Assembly: GCA_022376515.1 (NCBI GenBank)
Contig: WTXI01000002.1
Location: forward strand, 992,001-1,056,000
Direction: 5' to 3'
Length of the DNA stretch: 64,000 nt
Origin: Lactifluus volemus
Lineage: Eukaryota; Basidiomycota; Agaricomycetes; Russulales; Russulaceae
In this document: positions 34,452-44,884 of the stretch, piece after piece
How positions within the stretch are numbered: position 1 is the first letter of the stretch
How the letters are laid out: every line of letters starts with the position of its first letter
Translations under genes and position numbers: made by a program
Notes under the pieces: model-generated
Seen by the model: the letters and a program-made list of their open reading frames with translations, nothing else
What the model was told of the DNA's origin: nothing
Database searches by the model: none

Positions 34452-34643
34452 GGGAGTACGACGTCAACTTGAAGAGAGAGATGATGAGATGAGATCCGAG
34501 GGAAGGGTTGGAAAGCGCAAGGCTTAAAGCCAGGCAAAACCACGGTCAAACACGAGGCAGCGCCAAATTTATACCGAGTCACCATCCATACATCCACAAC
34601 CCCTTGACCCACAATCTTACTATTATTAGTCATCAATCAATTC

Positions 34644-35371
34644 ATGTTCATCTCTCGTCACTGTAGACCATTTCATCGTGCAATCATTGCGCGTGGCCTT
34701 GTTTCCCCTCAAACGCTTAACATCAAACTTCCTGACCTCTCCGCTCCCCCATTGCAGCCACAAGTCCACATCGTATGATACAGTTATCCACTGTCTAGCG
34801 AAAACGGCTCAATTGTGACGTCTCCATACCTTGTCCAGCCTTTCACCCCGGACTTTTGGGAGTCTTCTCGCGCAAAGGCAGAGGCCGCCCTCACCTTATC
34901 TGAAGAACCCCACGTCCCAAAAGTCAACATCGTCGCCGTAGACGCCAACCATGCCGACTCGATGCACCATATCTCCGCCCCCGTCCGGGACCACCTCATC
35001 GACGGTGTATTAGAACACGAACCCTCGTCATCGTCACAGAAAATCTCGAAACTCCGTAGTTTTTTCTTGACATTGCAGACGATGTCCCCTTACCGAAGGA
35101 CCTCGGCGTGTTGAGGGTTAGCAAGGTTCAGCAGGCGCTGTTGGACGACCTGATCGAAGAAACGACGACCTCGACCGGGAAAAGCAGGTTCCACACCAGG
35201 ACGCTCGACAAGCACGAGGTCAGGAGCGTTTGGATTCTTATGGGTCTCTTTGCGGGCTCCTGGCTGGCCGGGGATTATTCAGAAAAGAGTCCAAGTATTC
35301 CGAGTCTGAATAAACTACACTATGTCACTAGTAGAGCAACGCACCGTCCCTACTTTATTGTTAATAAATAA
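34644..35371 (+). CDS. Small putative mitochondrial membrane protein, unknown
   Basis: Three exons (34644-34772, 34839-35004, 35079-35371) give 195 aa in a clean frame. The N-terminus MFISRHCRPFHRAIIARGLV is basic, lacks acidic residues and fits a mitochondrial presequence. The body reads PFTPDFWESSRAKAEAAL and HTRTLDKHEVRSVWILMGLF, where a membrane-type segment VWILMGLFAGSWLAG begins. The last residues after it are of low complexity. No family is recognised. It sits 71 bp upstream of, and on the same strand as, COA8, a cytochrome oxidase protector, so a respiratory role is possible but is only inferred from position. Confidence 0.65.
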
Positions 35372-35442
35372 ATAAAAAGTCCTCCGTTCGGTCCTGCCGC
35401 TGAGTCCACGGTCTGATTCGCATCTTCGGTCCGACGGACAGC

Positions 35443-36023
35443 ATGCTCGTTTCCCGACGTTCACCATTAACATTACGCGCTCTGCGCCTCCTTCACTCAT
35501 CCGCAAGGATTTGTGACTACGTTGGACCTCCCGACCCCATATCGAACATCCGTCCCGTTCTGTACGATGGTCCAACCTCTACAATCGCAGAATCATCACG
35601 GCATCCCTATTCACTCAACGAGTTTCGCGACGACGACTCGGACACGGGCACAGACACGCTAGAGTACCAGTTGAAGTTGCAGCGGCAACAACTCGACGCG
35701 TTCAATGACACTTTCTGGAGGGATGTACGTTGATTTTCTCGCCTGTATCCGAGTCCCGTCCTCGCTCACGCCGCTACTGGTCTCAGACGAATACGCGCTT
35801 TGAAGCGGCCAAAGCAGCCGCTGTAAATGATCTCCCATCACATGCTACAGCAGAACAACGCGAGGACCGTCTCGGAGAGTTTTACAAGCACTGGGTCTTG
35901 CAGGAGACCACGCGACAACGAGAGTACGACTCGGAGTGGAGGCGGCGAAGCATGGAAGAGATCAAGCTCGCCGCCCGCGTTTCCTACCAAAAGTTCAAAG
36001 CGCGACTCGGATTCGCGAGCTGA
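35443..36023 (+). CDS. COA8: COA8/APOPT1-family cytochrome c oxidase protection factor
   Basis: Two exons (35443-35724, 35787-36023) give 172 aa. The start MLVSRRSPLTLRALRLLHSS is a textbook mitochondrial presequence. The family core is DYVGPPDPISNIRPVLYDG, HPYSLNEF, LKLQRQQLDAFNDTFWRD, then across the intron TNTRFEAAKAAAV and LGEFYKHWVLQETTRQREY, ending in a basic helix. Human COA8 (APOPT1) is a matrix protein that protects complex IV under oxidative stress; loss causes complex IV deficiency. Fungal members are less studied. The length is normal and no break is seen. Confidence 0.87.
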
Positions 36024-36134
36024 TCCAGATATCGAGTACGACGGCGTATACGCAAATATATATTTTATGCTAGGGTGCCCGCCCCCACATCATTTCATCG
36101 AGTGCCACCTGTCGCGCCCGACCAAACACCTCCA

Positions 36135-39100
36135 TCAAGTCATATTCCGCCAGTAGCGCGCTCTCCTCTTGGTATCCTCATGCAGTGCGTCGATCTGCTC
36201 GGGCGACATACCGGGCCAACGGGATGATAGTTCCGCTATACTTGGTATGGCGAGAGCCTGGCTCGGTGACAGGATATATCCCTCTGGCTGGTGGCGATTG
36301 GGCAGTGTAGCTGATAGAGCCGTAACGAGCGCTGTGCTATGGAACCGCTCGTTCAGCTGAGCATCCGAAACGCCAGACGTTTTCTTGATGGTGTCCCAGC
36401 TTGTCAGACAGGTCAATAACGACGATAAATGTGATTAATAGTTTGCGTACTTGTCGTGGATGTAAATCCGCCGCCAGACCGACCTGAATGCAGTCTGCCG
36501 CCTTGCATCTGGGAGTTTCTGCCATGCGGTCACACTTCCGTAGGTCAATCAGATGCCTTGCGGGTTAACTCACATCAGCCCGAGCGAGAAGATGCAATGC
36601 GGTAGCATAATCATCTATTGTCGTGTCGTTGTCTTTCATAGACAGGGTATCAGCGATGTCTTCAACAGACAGTGCCTTGCCCTGAAGCAATGATCGCACT
36701 AATTGCTTGAATACCTGCTGTACCGTCAGCGCGGTGTCGTTGCCTTCGATTCCTCCGAAGAACTTACTAGTGGTAAAACCTTCTTGTTGGCAATAACGGA
36801 GGCTTTCTGCTGCAAGATGGTCTCAACTGTCGGTCCAACGACTGTCTACCTCGCACAGACGCGAGGGCCGACCTGAGCTCTTCCGTAAGCGCCTCGTGGA
36901 CACTGACGAAATCAAGACCATCGTGGAAGGCTAGTCATCGAAAACCCGTTATCAACTCCCGTCAAGTTCGGAGGGTCACAGCGATCATACCGTCAAGCAT
37001 ACTCTCGTCCACAGCAGTGTCCTCTTGCATTTGTGCGAGATGGGTCAGCTTTCCAATACTGAGCATCAGCTTGCGATTCAAGGTCAGCTCTCGCACTCGC
37101 AGGTACATGTATGTCACTTCATCACCTCTTTGGCTGCCAGGTCTCCCGCATTTTCGGATTCGGCCAACAAGCTTTCCGCAGCAGAATGAAACTTCTCCTT
37201 GTCCAGATCTTGAATCCAGGAAATGAATGGGCGATCATGCTTAAGGAAGAACTTGTCGAGGTAATCGCTATATGCCTCGCTTTGACTGAACAATGTCCGC
37301 AGTTCCCCTACGACACCCAATGAGTCATTCAAATACGTTAACATGACCCGGGACTGATACCATGTTCGATGTACCACTGGTACAATTCATCTGTGAAGGC
37401 ATTGCGGAATCTCTCGATGTATTCTGCTATCTTGGAGGCATGAGGATTTTGATCAAATGGATATACCACATCTTTGTTGCAAAGCGCTGCCAGGCTCCTG
37501 AAGTCGTGATACTTTTCCGCGAGCTCGAAAGCACGTGCCGCGAATCCGAATTTATCTCGTATCCCCATTCAGCTTTAGTTCCTCGTTCTCGATCGAAAGG
37601 CACTCACTCAATGTGTTCAGAACCTCTGGGCGAAGCTGCTGGAATTGATCCGCCAGCGCAGCGATTTCGCGGTCCGTTCCGGGGGGCTCGTTGGCAACAG
37701 AGCTGCAAGAAAACTTCGATGAGAAAACAAGAGCCTGTAACCATTAGTCATGCGATCTGGACGTACCTTTGAAGCCAACCCATCCGTTCGTGGACACAGG
37801 CGAAGAGGGCAGAAGCGAGGTCAGGAAGCTGGGAGTTGGGTTCGCGAGACTTGTGCTCTTCGGGGGCTTCTCCAAGATCTTGGACATATGTCGTAGTAAT
37901 ATCGAAAAGTTCGAGAACAACGTTGATAACCTCAGGCTTGCTAGTCCATGGCTTGACAAAGGGTAATTCAACTCCATATACGCCAGCATTGTAGTCACGG
38001 TACTCAAAGGCAGAGTTAAGGATGGTCTAAGGGTGGATTATAGCTTGCAACTAGCAATTGAAGTGAAATGACACACCAGAACGATGCCGTTGGCTTCAGA
38101 TAGGACACTGGGCCTGGTCGCGGGCACTTCTCCAAGTAGTCTTCTTGTGCCATCCCTAACGTGAGGAAGCAGCTTCCCAATGTCTGCGACATGAAGTCGA
38201 AAAAATGCTCGCATCAAGTCGTCGTGCTGCCCTTCGCCGACTTGATTCATGTAACTATAAACCGCCTCGCTCAGGATATCGTAGGGACGCCCTTGTCTGG
38301 AGGACAACATAAGAGAGTAAGCCCAAGGATGAAATCTCGACCCACCGAATGGTCTCATTCAGACGAAGCCACAGCTGTTGAGCAGCGTAAAGCTTCTCTG
38401 CATCCGTTGCAAGGCGTTGGCGGCTGCGTTGAGATATCTGCGAAAGAGCTTTGAAAAAAGACCTGCAGGATGCACCCAAACCACTCTCACTTTGCCGATG
38501 ACACCGTTCTCGTTGATGAACTTGATAAGAAAGCTACCTTTTTCCTTGCGACTATTAAGTTGTACTGTCAAGTCGTTGTTTGGTCGAATAACTGTACTAT
38601 CTGAACCTAATAAGTATCCAGTGAACAGCCACGAGAGAAAGTGTGGCTCACCCGACGCTAAGATCGCGTTACTCAACAGCGCCGCGCCGGACATGAGACT
38701 TTCCTCTTCAACCTCAGGTGGGAAGCTGAAATGCAAAGGATTCTAGAAGAAGTGTCAGCGCGTGGAAAATCACGCGATGACCCTTTATACGAACCTCTGC
38801 GTGCGAGCCATAGAGAATAGCCTGGGTCATGATGGATTTGATCAAGACACCACTCCCGTGTCTTCGACGGGACAGCATCAGCTTCCTGTTGAAGAGACGT
38901 GGGATTACTCACTCAGAGTCGAACTTTTGGACTTGATCAAATCAAGGGTGACTTTCATTGTTGTTGAAGCCGTGAGCACGAGCAAGTAGCTCTGAGTATC
39001 TGCAACGCAAATACCCAATGTACGGTCTGTAGAGGACTTGAGTTCTATGCGGTCTTTGAAGTCGTTATCTATAAAGGATCAGACTGGTCGTCAGGTCGGA

Positions 39101-40678
39101 ACACTTGACAACGAACCTCGCGAGCAGAAGGCTATAGCGTCGCCAAACTGAACTACGAGGATGGCACCTCCGAGCATGAGCCGGAGTTGAGGGTGCATGG
39201 GAGCCTCAGAGGCTCTGAAAGTCTTTTTCCGCGACCAGATGAGCATTTAATTAGGACTGGCTGCGAGGAAAACGAACACTCTGATAAGGAACGCCGATGA
39301 GTTTTTCCACTTGAAGTATACCAGCTGACATTGAGATCTGTGCGACATTGTAGATTCTCCGAGGGGTAGAATTATAGCTCATTTCTTCATGCTCTCCAGC
39401 GTCACCATGGGATGTTAGTATGAGTAATTTTCCCGAGCTATTGAAATGGTTAGAAATGTTCGTGACGTTAAAAAAAAAAGGCTCACATGTCCACTGCTAG
39501 GTCAAGTAATTCGAGATCAAGATAATCTGACGGCGCACGTAACGTATTTTGAATTGGGGGCAGAAGTGCGGCAGCAATGTCTTCTTGCAACATGAACTCT
39601 TCCCAGCCTTCCACAGCAACATTCCACTTCTGGACACGCGACTCGACAAGTGCCCAAATTTCCGTGCCGAGGTTTGTTTTGGCGCCCAGAGCAATAGCAG
39701 CGATGTTACCAGCCTCTGCTTGCGAGGTGGGTGAAGACCATAGAGAAGGCAAGAAACGAGACAGCGACAACGAAGATTGTGGGCGGGAGAAAAGACGTGA
39801 CGTGAAGTGATGCCTTCCTCCAGAGGTGGTCAACGTTAGCCTGAATAGGCGCCCCGACGAGGTTGATGCTACGAAGGTTTGAGGCTGAAGAAACGAAAAC
39901 TTGAGCGAACGTAAAAATGGCTCCAAAATGAACGCACGTCTAGTTTTATCAATGAGTTGACAGTCTCATTTGATCCCAGATCTAGCAGGATCTTGGAATA
40001 TTGTTCACCACCGGCCAGACCAACACCAATGTTATTCCAGAACCAGATCTCACCCGACTGGGAGGCAAGAATGAGTCCTGGTTCGCGCGAGCCACCATAT
40101 GGGACAAACGCATATAGCGGAGCAGCTTGAGAAGGATCTGCTGGACAGGGGAAAATGTAGCAAGTAGGGATGCCAGCAAGCTCCTGGGTGTGCTGCCACA
40201 CGAAGCACGCTTGGGGTGTCGCAACGAGTGCGAACCCAGTTTCCGCGTCAACATCACCAACATACGCGTCTCGAAAGAAGTCTATAGTGGAGAGGTGTGA
40301 GGAGCTGCCACTAAAGGGAGGGAGGAGGAAAATGAAGCGGGCGCTCTCACCAGCATTTCTGAGAACATGTTTGACTTCGGTGGGCAGATGCCCATGGAAT
40401 GTCACTAGCATCTCCTCAGACTTTGCAAAGACAGTGTCCCGTCTCAGACCGCGTTCAGTTGGTTGAAGAGTATCCTCATCTATGTCCATGCTTCCTACGG
40501 TGACATCTTCTCTAATAAATGAGGATTGTTCTACAACGCGTGAGGGAGTTGGAAGTCTGGAAGCGGGTTTGCTGCTTGCGAATCGTCCCACGCGCCTCGG
40601 CGGAGGAGAGACGGCTTGCTGGCGTGACGGTGGGCGGTTTTTCCTTCTGGGAGGGGGTGAACCTGTAAATGCGGCCAT
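36135..40678 (-). CDS. NUP133: Nuclear pore Y-complex nucleoporin Nup133
   Basis: Start MAAFTGSPPPRRKNRPPSRQ (40678), a basic disordered N-terminus. It is followed by the Nup133/Nup155-type beta-propeller: GFALVATPQACFVWQHTQEL, PLYAFVPYGGSREPGLILAS, SGEIWFWNNIGVGLAGGEQY and TFVASTSSGRLFRLTLTT. The C-terminal two thirds are helical in many short exons, among them RAFELAEKYHDFRSLAALCN and the last, MSPEQIDALHEDTKRRARYW. This plan and length suit Nup133, which tethers the Y-complex ring; Nup155/Nup170 is the alternative but is usually longer. I did not resolve every exon. An upstream-reading minus ORF over the neighbouring gene is ignored as a shadow. Start codons of this gene and PRCC are 97 bp apart. 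Confidence 0.8.
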
Positions 40679-40775
40679 GTTCAGGTGAACGCGACTGTTC
40701 AAACGCGCGAATGGAGGACGTTGACGGGACGGGCACCGGGCCGCTAACACTGGCCTCCGCACCTTGACCCAAGCC
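40679..40775. promoter_or_regulatory. Bidirectional promoter NUP133 / PRCC
   Basis: 97 bp between divergent ATGs. It has no TATA box and is GC-rich with CCGGG and ACGGGACGGG motifs. Both genes must start transcription within or very near this gap. Confidence 0.5.
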
Positions 40776-42113
40776 ATGCTCGTCGACACGTACGGCAGTG
40801 ACAACAGCGATAATAGCGATAACGAGTGTCCACCCCAATTGCGATCCTCCCAGAGACAGAACAAATCCACTTCACTATCTCTTCCTGCATCTTCGATCCC
40901 GTCAACGTCCGGGTCATCCACCACCCTGACCCTCCCCGCTCCAAAAGCTAAGAAAGCCCCCAAAAAGATTACAATCGATCTTCCTGCACTACCGAAAGAT
41001 GGATCCTCAGAGGAAGGTGGTGATGAAGCTCGCCCAGCCAAGAGACCACGCACTGACACCCACGGCGCTGGGTCTTCCACCCTCTTCTCCATGCTCCCTG
41101 CTCCAAAGTTAGCGGCAACCGTGAAGGCAGCTCCCGAGCGAGTCCTTGGCAGCGGGAAAGGACCAGGACTCGTTTTCAACAACCCACCCTTACGAAAGGC
41201 TGAGGATACCTCCGACAGAACATCTAATAACGATCCTCAATCCATTCTGGAGGCGACAGAGAATGAACATTCCTCCTCCTTGCCCTTTATGCCAACGTCG
41301 GTGAGGAGAGGCAAAGCCAACGTATCTCTCGAAGAGTCTTCGAGTAAAGAAGCAGTTAAGGCTCGGGACCTATCCTCTCCCACTACAACAGATATCTTTT
41401 CGCTGAGTGCGTCCCATTGCCCCCTATCACTAACCGACCTCAAATCCTATCACTACAGACCCTACAAAGTCTACTTCTACCGCAATATACCCTCCAATGG
41501 GACTACTAGCTCTTTGAACGTATCCTCTGCACCCAAGATTGAAGATTATACTCCCCCAGAGCCTACACCCGATGACCCTTATCCAGGATACTACCAACTC
41601 CCCTCCGGTACCTGGGCTGCATATGACTCCTCATACTATCAACAGTTCTACAACAAATGGAAGGCTGATTACGACCGCCAAGTCCGGGCACTTGAGAAGA
41701 AAGAGAAAGGCTTCGAAGGTGCTGACGCTGATGACACCCAAGAAATCAATGCTTTGCGCGAGATGGAAAAGGCCAAACAAGAGATTCAGGAGCGTGAGGA
41801 GAGGAAGTCGTTGACTACGGGTGCAGGCGAAGGGCCAGAAGCACCAAGGATGAATATTAAAGTGCGATCATCTCCCCTTTGGCTTGTCATTCAGGTTGCT
41901 GATTTAGACACAGGGCTCTAAGATTAGCAAAGGCGCTCGTAAACGTGGTCAACTGGCCAGTTTGCTTGTTGAAGCCTATCAGAACCGGGAAGTACTGGAG
42001 GAGAAGATTGCTGAAGGACGTCGGAACCGGAAAGAAGCAGGGAATAAATACGGTATGCCTTGCAGCAATCTACCCACTTACTCTCGCCGTCTCACCATTC
42101 TAAAGGATTTTGA
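40776..42113 (+). CDS. PRCC-family protein (MAD2B-binding / splicing-linked)
   Basis: Start MLVDTYGSDNSDNSDNE at 40776, the usual Tyr-Gly-Ser/Asp opening of PRCC-like proteins. A long Ser/Pro/Lys-rich part follows (LTLPAPKAKKAPKKITIDLP, ARPAKRPRTD, an apparent nuclear signal). The middle has PYPGYYQLPSGTWAAYDSSY, then a Lys/Glu coiled stretch. The C-terminal family block is KISKGARKRGQLASLL, AYQNREVLEEKIAEGRRNRK and, after a last short intron, NKYGF-stop at 42113. Human PRCC binds MAD2B and pre-mRNA splicing factors in the nucleus. A 70-80 bp intron near 41864-41921 is supported by the frame change. No frame break is seen. Confidence 0.8.
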
Positions 42114-42468
42114 TGTCATGGAGACGATGCCCGTTACGTTCATGCAAGCTGACGTTTGGACCTCAACTCATACGTCGCTCCTTGCGTCGTCTTCCGTCCA
42201 CGAGGTCGACCGGCCTCGGTTCATTTCTCTCTGTCGGTCCTGTAAATGGGGTCGCATAGTGGTTGACTACATCTTTGGAGCGAACAATGTATACATGCGG
42301 GTTCATGGGGTGACACGGAAGTCCCATGCCATCATGTGGCACACGCTGCTGCGATTGGGTTCATTAACGGGAGTCAGAGAAGATAGGCCGTAGGGCAACC
42401 CGTGTTATTTCTCATGCCCCTATGACATGTTACTCGCGTGGTGAAAATCTGCCGAAGTTCTCAAAGTA

Positions 42469-42634
42469 CAGTCGACTATCTCATAATGCATAAGGGTTGT
42501 CCTGACCTAAAGCATGCATTATGAGATTTATGCATTATGAAACATGCATTTCCCTTGTAGACCAATATGTCCACCCATGACTATGCAGTATGAGATTTAT
42601 GCATTATCATGTTATGCATTATGATAGTCAACTG
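42469..42634. mobile_element. 166-bp Tc1/mariner-type MITE
   Basis: Both ends carry an inverted repeat: left CAGTCGACTATC then TCATAATGCATAA, right (reversed) CAGTTGACTATCATAATGC. They differ by one substitution and a 2-bp gap over about 25 bp. TA dinucleotides flank both ends (42467-42468 and 42635-42636), as expected for the TA target site of Tc1/mariner elements. The interior is AT-rich with extra copies of TTATGCATTATGA in both directions. There is no transposase; it is non-autonomous. The right end lies inside the last exon of HTD2 and the element follows the PRCC 3' end. Confidence 0.8.
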
Positions 42635-43698
42635 TAACACCATTCCTTTCATTCCCACCACACCTGCGTTGTCCGCCACCCAAAGCAATACTTCTTTCGC
42701 ACCATTCCAAGACCCGTAAAATGTAACCTCGCGATTGACAATGATAGGGTTCAGCGCTCGGTACTCGAAGCTTCTCATCACTACCTCAGGATGGTAGTAT
42801 GCAAGTGTTTCGAGCAACATTAAGGCCGTGAGTGGCCCGTGTACGAGCCGTTCTATGAATTCCAGCAACACCCAATGAGCAATCAGAGAACCCCATGACT
42901 AACACGAACTCGCCTGGATATCCCTCCGATTTCGCAAAGTCATGGTCAAGATGTATGCGGTGAGCGTTGAAGGTCAATGCCGAGAATCTGAATAGGGTAG
43001 TCGGAGTGGGCACGAATGTGAATGAAAAGTCAGGCGGAGGTAGACTGCTGCGCACTGTGACACATCGTATGTGAAGGGGTCGTCAGGAAACACGGGTGAG
43101 CAGCACGAGACTTTTCATATGGACGGACCTTCGCGAATGGTTTTCTGGCTTGTTTCCAGAGCAAGGTATACATGTGTCCTTTCTTCCGCAATGGCACAAT
43201 CTTCATCACCCTCATTCATAATTTCTATCCTCTGATTCACAAATACATTTGGAGCGACGGCACCTTGGAACCCCTTCTTGTCCACAGAGCGTATATTCAT
43301 GCGCGCACTCGCTTTACCACCAATGATGAGTGGTTTTTTCCACTCGATCCGCCCGCCCGCCCACATCCGCCGTACGAAGGGTTCGGGAGGGCAAAAGTCG
43401 GCGTCTGTCCCGTCTGGCCGCAAATACCTCTCCGGGGTACGGGGGTGGAAGAAGGCTAGGTGATGTCCAAAACCCAGTGGCTCCGAATCTTTTGGGAAGG
43501 CGCCGTATGGCCGCCGCCCCTCGTTCCGTCTCGAGTGGGCAAGGTGACATACAGATCTGAGAGGCGTTCGGCGTGCAAGGTTTCGGAGAGCGTGATACTT
43601 TTCAGCTTTTGCCGCTGGCCGACCCAGAGGTCGAGAGCGTCGGTTGTGAGTGTACGCCAGGAATGAGTAATCGGAGGTAGGTTGCGTGGAAAGACCAT
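42581..43698 (-). CDS. HTD2: Mitochondrial 3-hydroxyacyl-thioester dehydratase 2
   Basis: A hot-dog-fold enzyme of mitochondrial fatty acid synthesis (type II), which makes octanoyl for lipoate. Motifs: FGHHLAFFHPRTPERYLRPD, FCPPEPFVRRMWAGGRIEWK, VFVNQRIEIMNEGDED, EERTHVYLALET, FSALTFNAHRIHLDHDFAKS and GELVHGPLTALMLLETLAYY. The last is the catalytic helix region of the hydratase fold. The start ATG at 43698 (MVFPRNLPPITHSWRTLTTD) leads into LSDLYVTLPTRDGT. A frame break near 43490-43496 (TTTTGGG; one extra base would restore the frame) separates this from the rest. The 3' end is unusual: after VVGMKGMVL the last 17 codons and the TAG lie in a MITE. It overlaps no other gene; the methyltransferase stop is 29 bp upstream. 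Confidence 0.85.
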
Positions 43699-43727
43699 TT
43701 AGGTAAGTTGACGGACATGTATCGAGT

Positions 43728-44793
43728 CTATTTGTGGAATACGACAAGCGAAGTTTGATAAGGGTATTCGAACAACCCATGGTCCTCATCAATCCACTGT
43801 TTACCATCTCCGCGTTCTACAATATTCTTAATTTCAGCTTTGATCGTCGCTTTGATGTCTTTAGGTTGAACTGTGATGTAACTCTTGCTCATCGCTCTAT
43901 TTGTGACAATATCCAAGGAGCCCACCAGGGGGTATAACCATCTTTGTTCCTTATGAGGCTGGAAGAGGCTTTTGAAGGACTCAGTCTCGAACAACGCGCG
44001 CCAGAGATCAAGTCGGAACTGAGGTGTGCCTCGCTCAAATTGTTCTATCAGATCCCGTACTTGCGCGACCCACGCGGCAGCTTCGCTGTCTCAACGGTGA
44101 GCAATTCACCCGTGATATCAACTTTTCTCCGAGCACTCACCGGTCTTCCAAGTTCCAGATCAACGCTACGAGACCATGTGGCTTCAAGATCCGAGAAAAC
44201 TCCGTTGCGGCGGCCGCGAAGTCCGGGCACCAATGAAAGGCCTGAAAGGATGAGAACGACACTGATTGACGTGGCGGTTGAGATATGACGACTCCCTGAC
44301 CTGCGCCACCACCACCAAATCGGCAGAGTTATCAGGAATGCCCGTGTTCACAAATGACCCTTCTTGACACGTGACTCGCTCGTCACGGACGAATTTATCA
44401 AAGACTACGCGCATTCCATCACTAGGTTCCACCGCGGTAAGCTTCTCGATAGCGTTTGCCCAGTCAGGATGAGCGAGGAATGCCCGTGTAAAAATGCCGG
44501 TACCAGAACCAATTCTGCAGAAGCTCTGAAAAGGACTTTATGGAGAAAAATGCAGGACCCATACTCGACGACGTTGATGGGGCCAGAAACATGAGCGGCT
44601 ACTTCTTGACGGATATACTTTAGAGCTTCCGAAGGATAGGATGGACGAGCGCTTATAACAACCGTGGTAAGTCCAAAGTTTATTGATCGATATAAATTGC
44701 TGACCTGTCGTAGAGCTCGTTAGTCCCGCTCCCAAAGCCGGTCCTTGCAATGTCATGGATATCGTTGATCAACATCGTTTTTTGAGCGAGCAT
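43728..44793 (-). CDS. Class I SAM-dependent methyltransferase, CRG1/trans-aconitate type
   Basis: Start at 44793, MLAQKTMLINDIHDIARTGF, then GSGTNELYD and, across introns, RPSYPSEALKYIRQEVAA. SAM motif I is VEIGSGTGIFTRAFLAH and motif II AVEPSDGMRVVFDKFV. The post-motif reads GIPDNSADLVVVAQ, then AFHWCPDFAAAATEFSRILK. The final exon has FETESFKSLFQPHKEQRWLY and ends DHGLFEYPYQTSLVVFHK-stop. This plan fits the fungal Crg1-like group of small-molecule methyltransferases; yeast Crg1 methylates cantharidin. The substrate here is unknown. All joins that I followed keep the frame. It is head-to-head with the sphingoid base kinase (91 bp). Confidence 0.85.
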
Positions 44794-44884
44794 ACGGCGA
44801 TAGAGAGATTGTAAGTCAACTGTCGTTCAAGAAGCCGAGATATTAATAGACCGCCGATCTGCGGCCCGAGAAGCCGTGTTTAAC
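44794..44884. promoter_or_regulatory. Bidirectional promoter methyltransferase / LCB kinase
   Basis: 91 bp between divergent start codons. No TATA box is seen. It is AT-richer than the flanking exons. Confidence 0.45.

Noticed and set aside
39869..41182. Long minus-strand ORF (437 codons) that extends NUP133 upstream across PRCC
   Set aside because: Its first 168 codons are the antisense of PRCC exon 1, which has a clear family start and C-terminus. NUP133 begins at the internal Met at 40678.
41401..41452. Possible intron GTGCGT...CTACAG in the PRCC gene
   Set aside because: Removing it shifts the frame to an early stop, while the unspliced frame stays open to the conserved PYPGYYQLP block.
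42114..42393. Continuation of the plus-strand ORF after the PRCC gene
   Set aside because: The last PRCC intron splices to NKYGF-stop at 42113, so this is 3' UTR or intergenic sequence with no motif.
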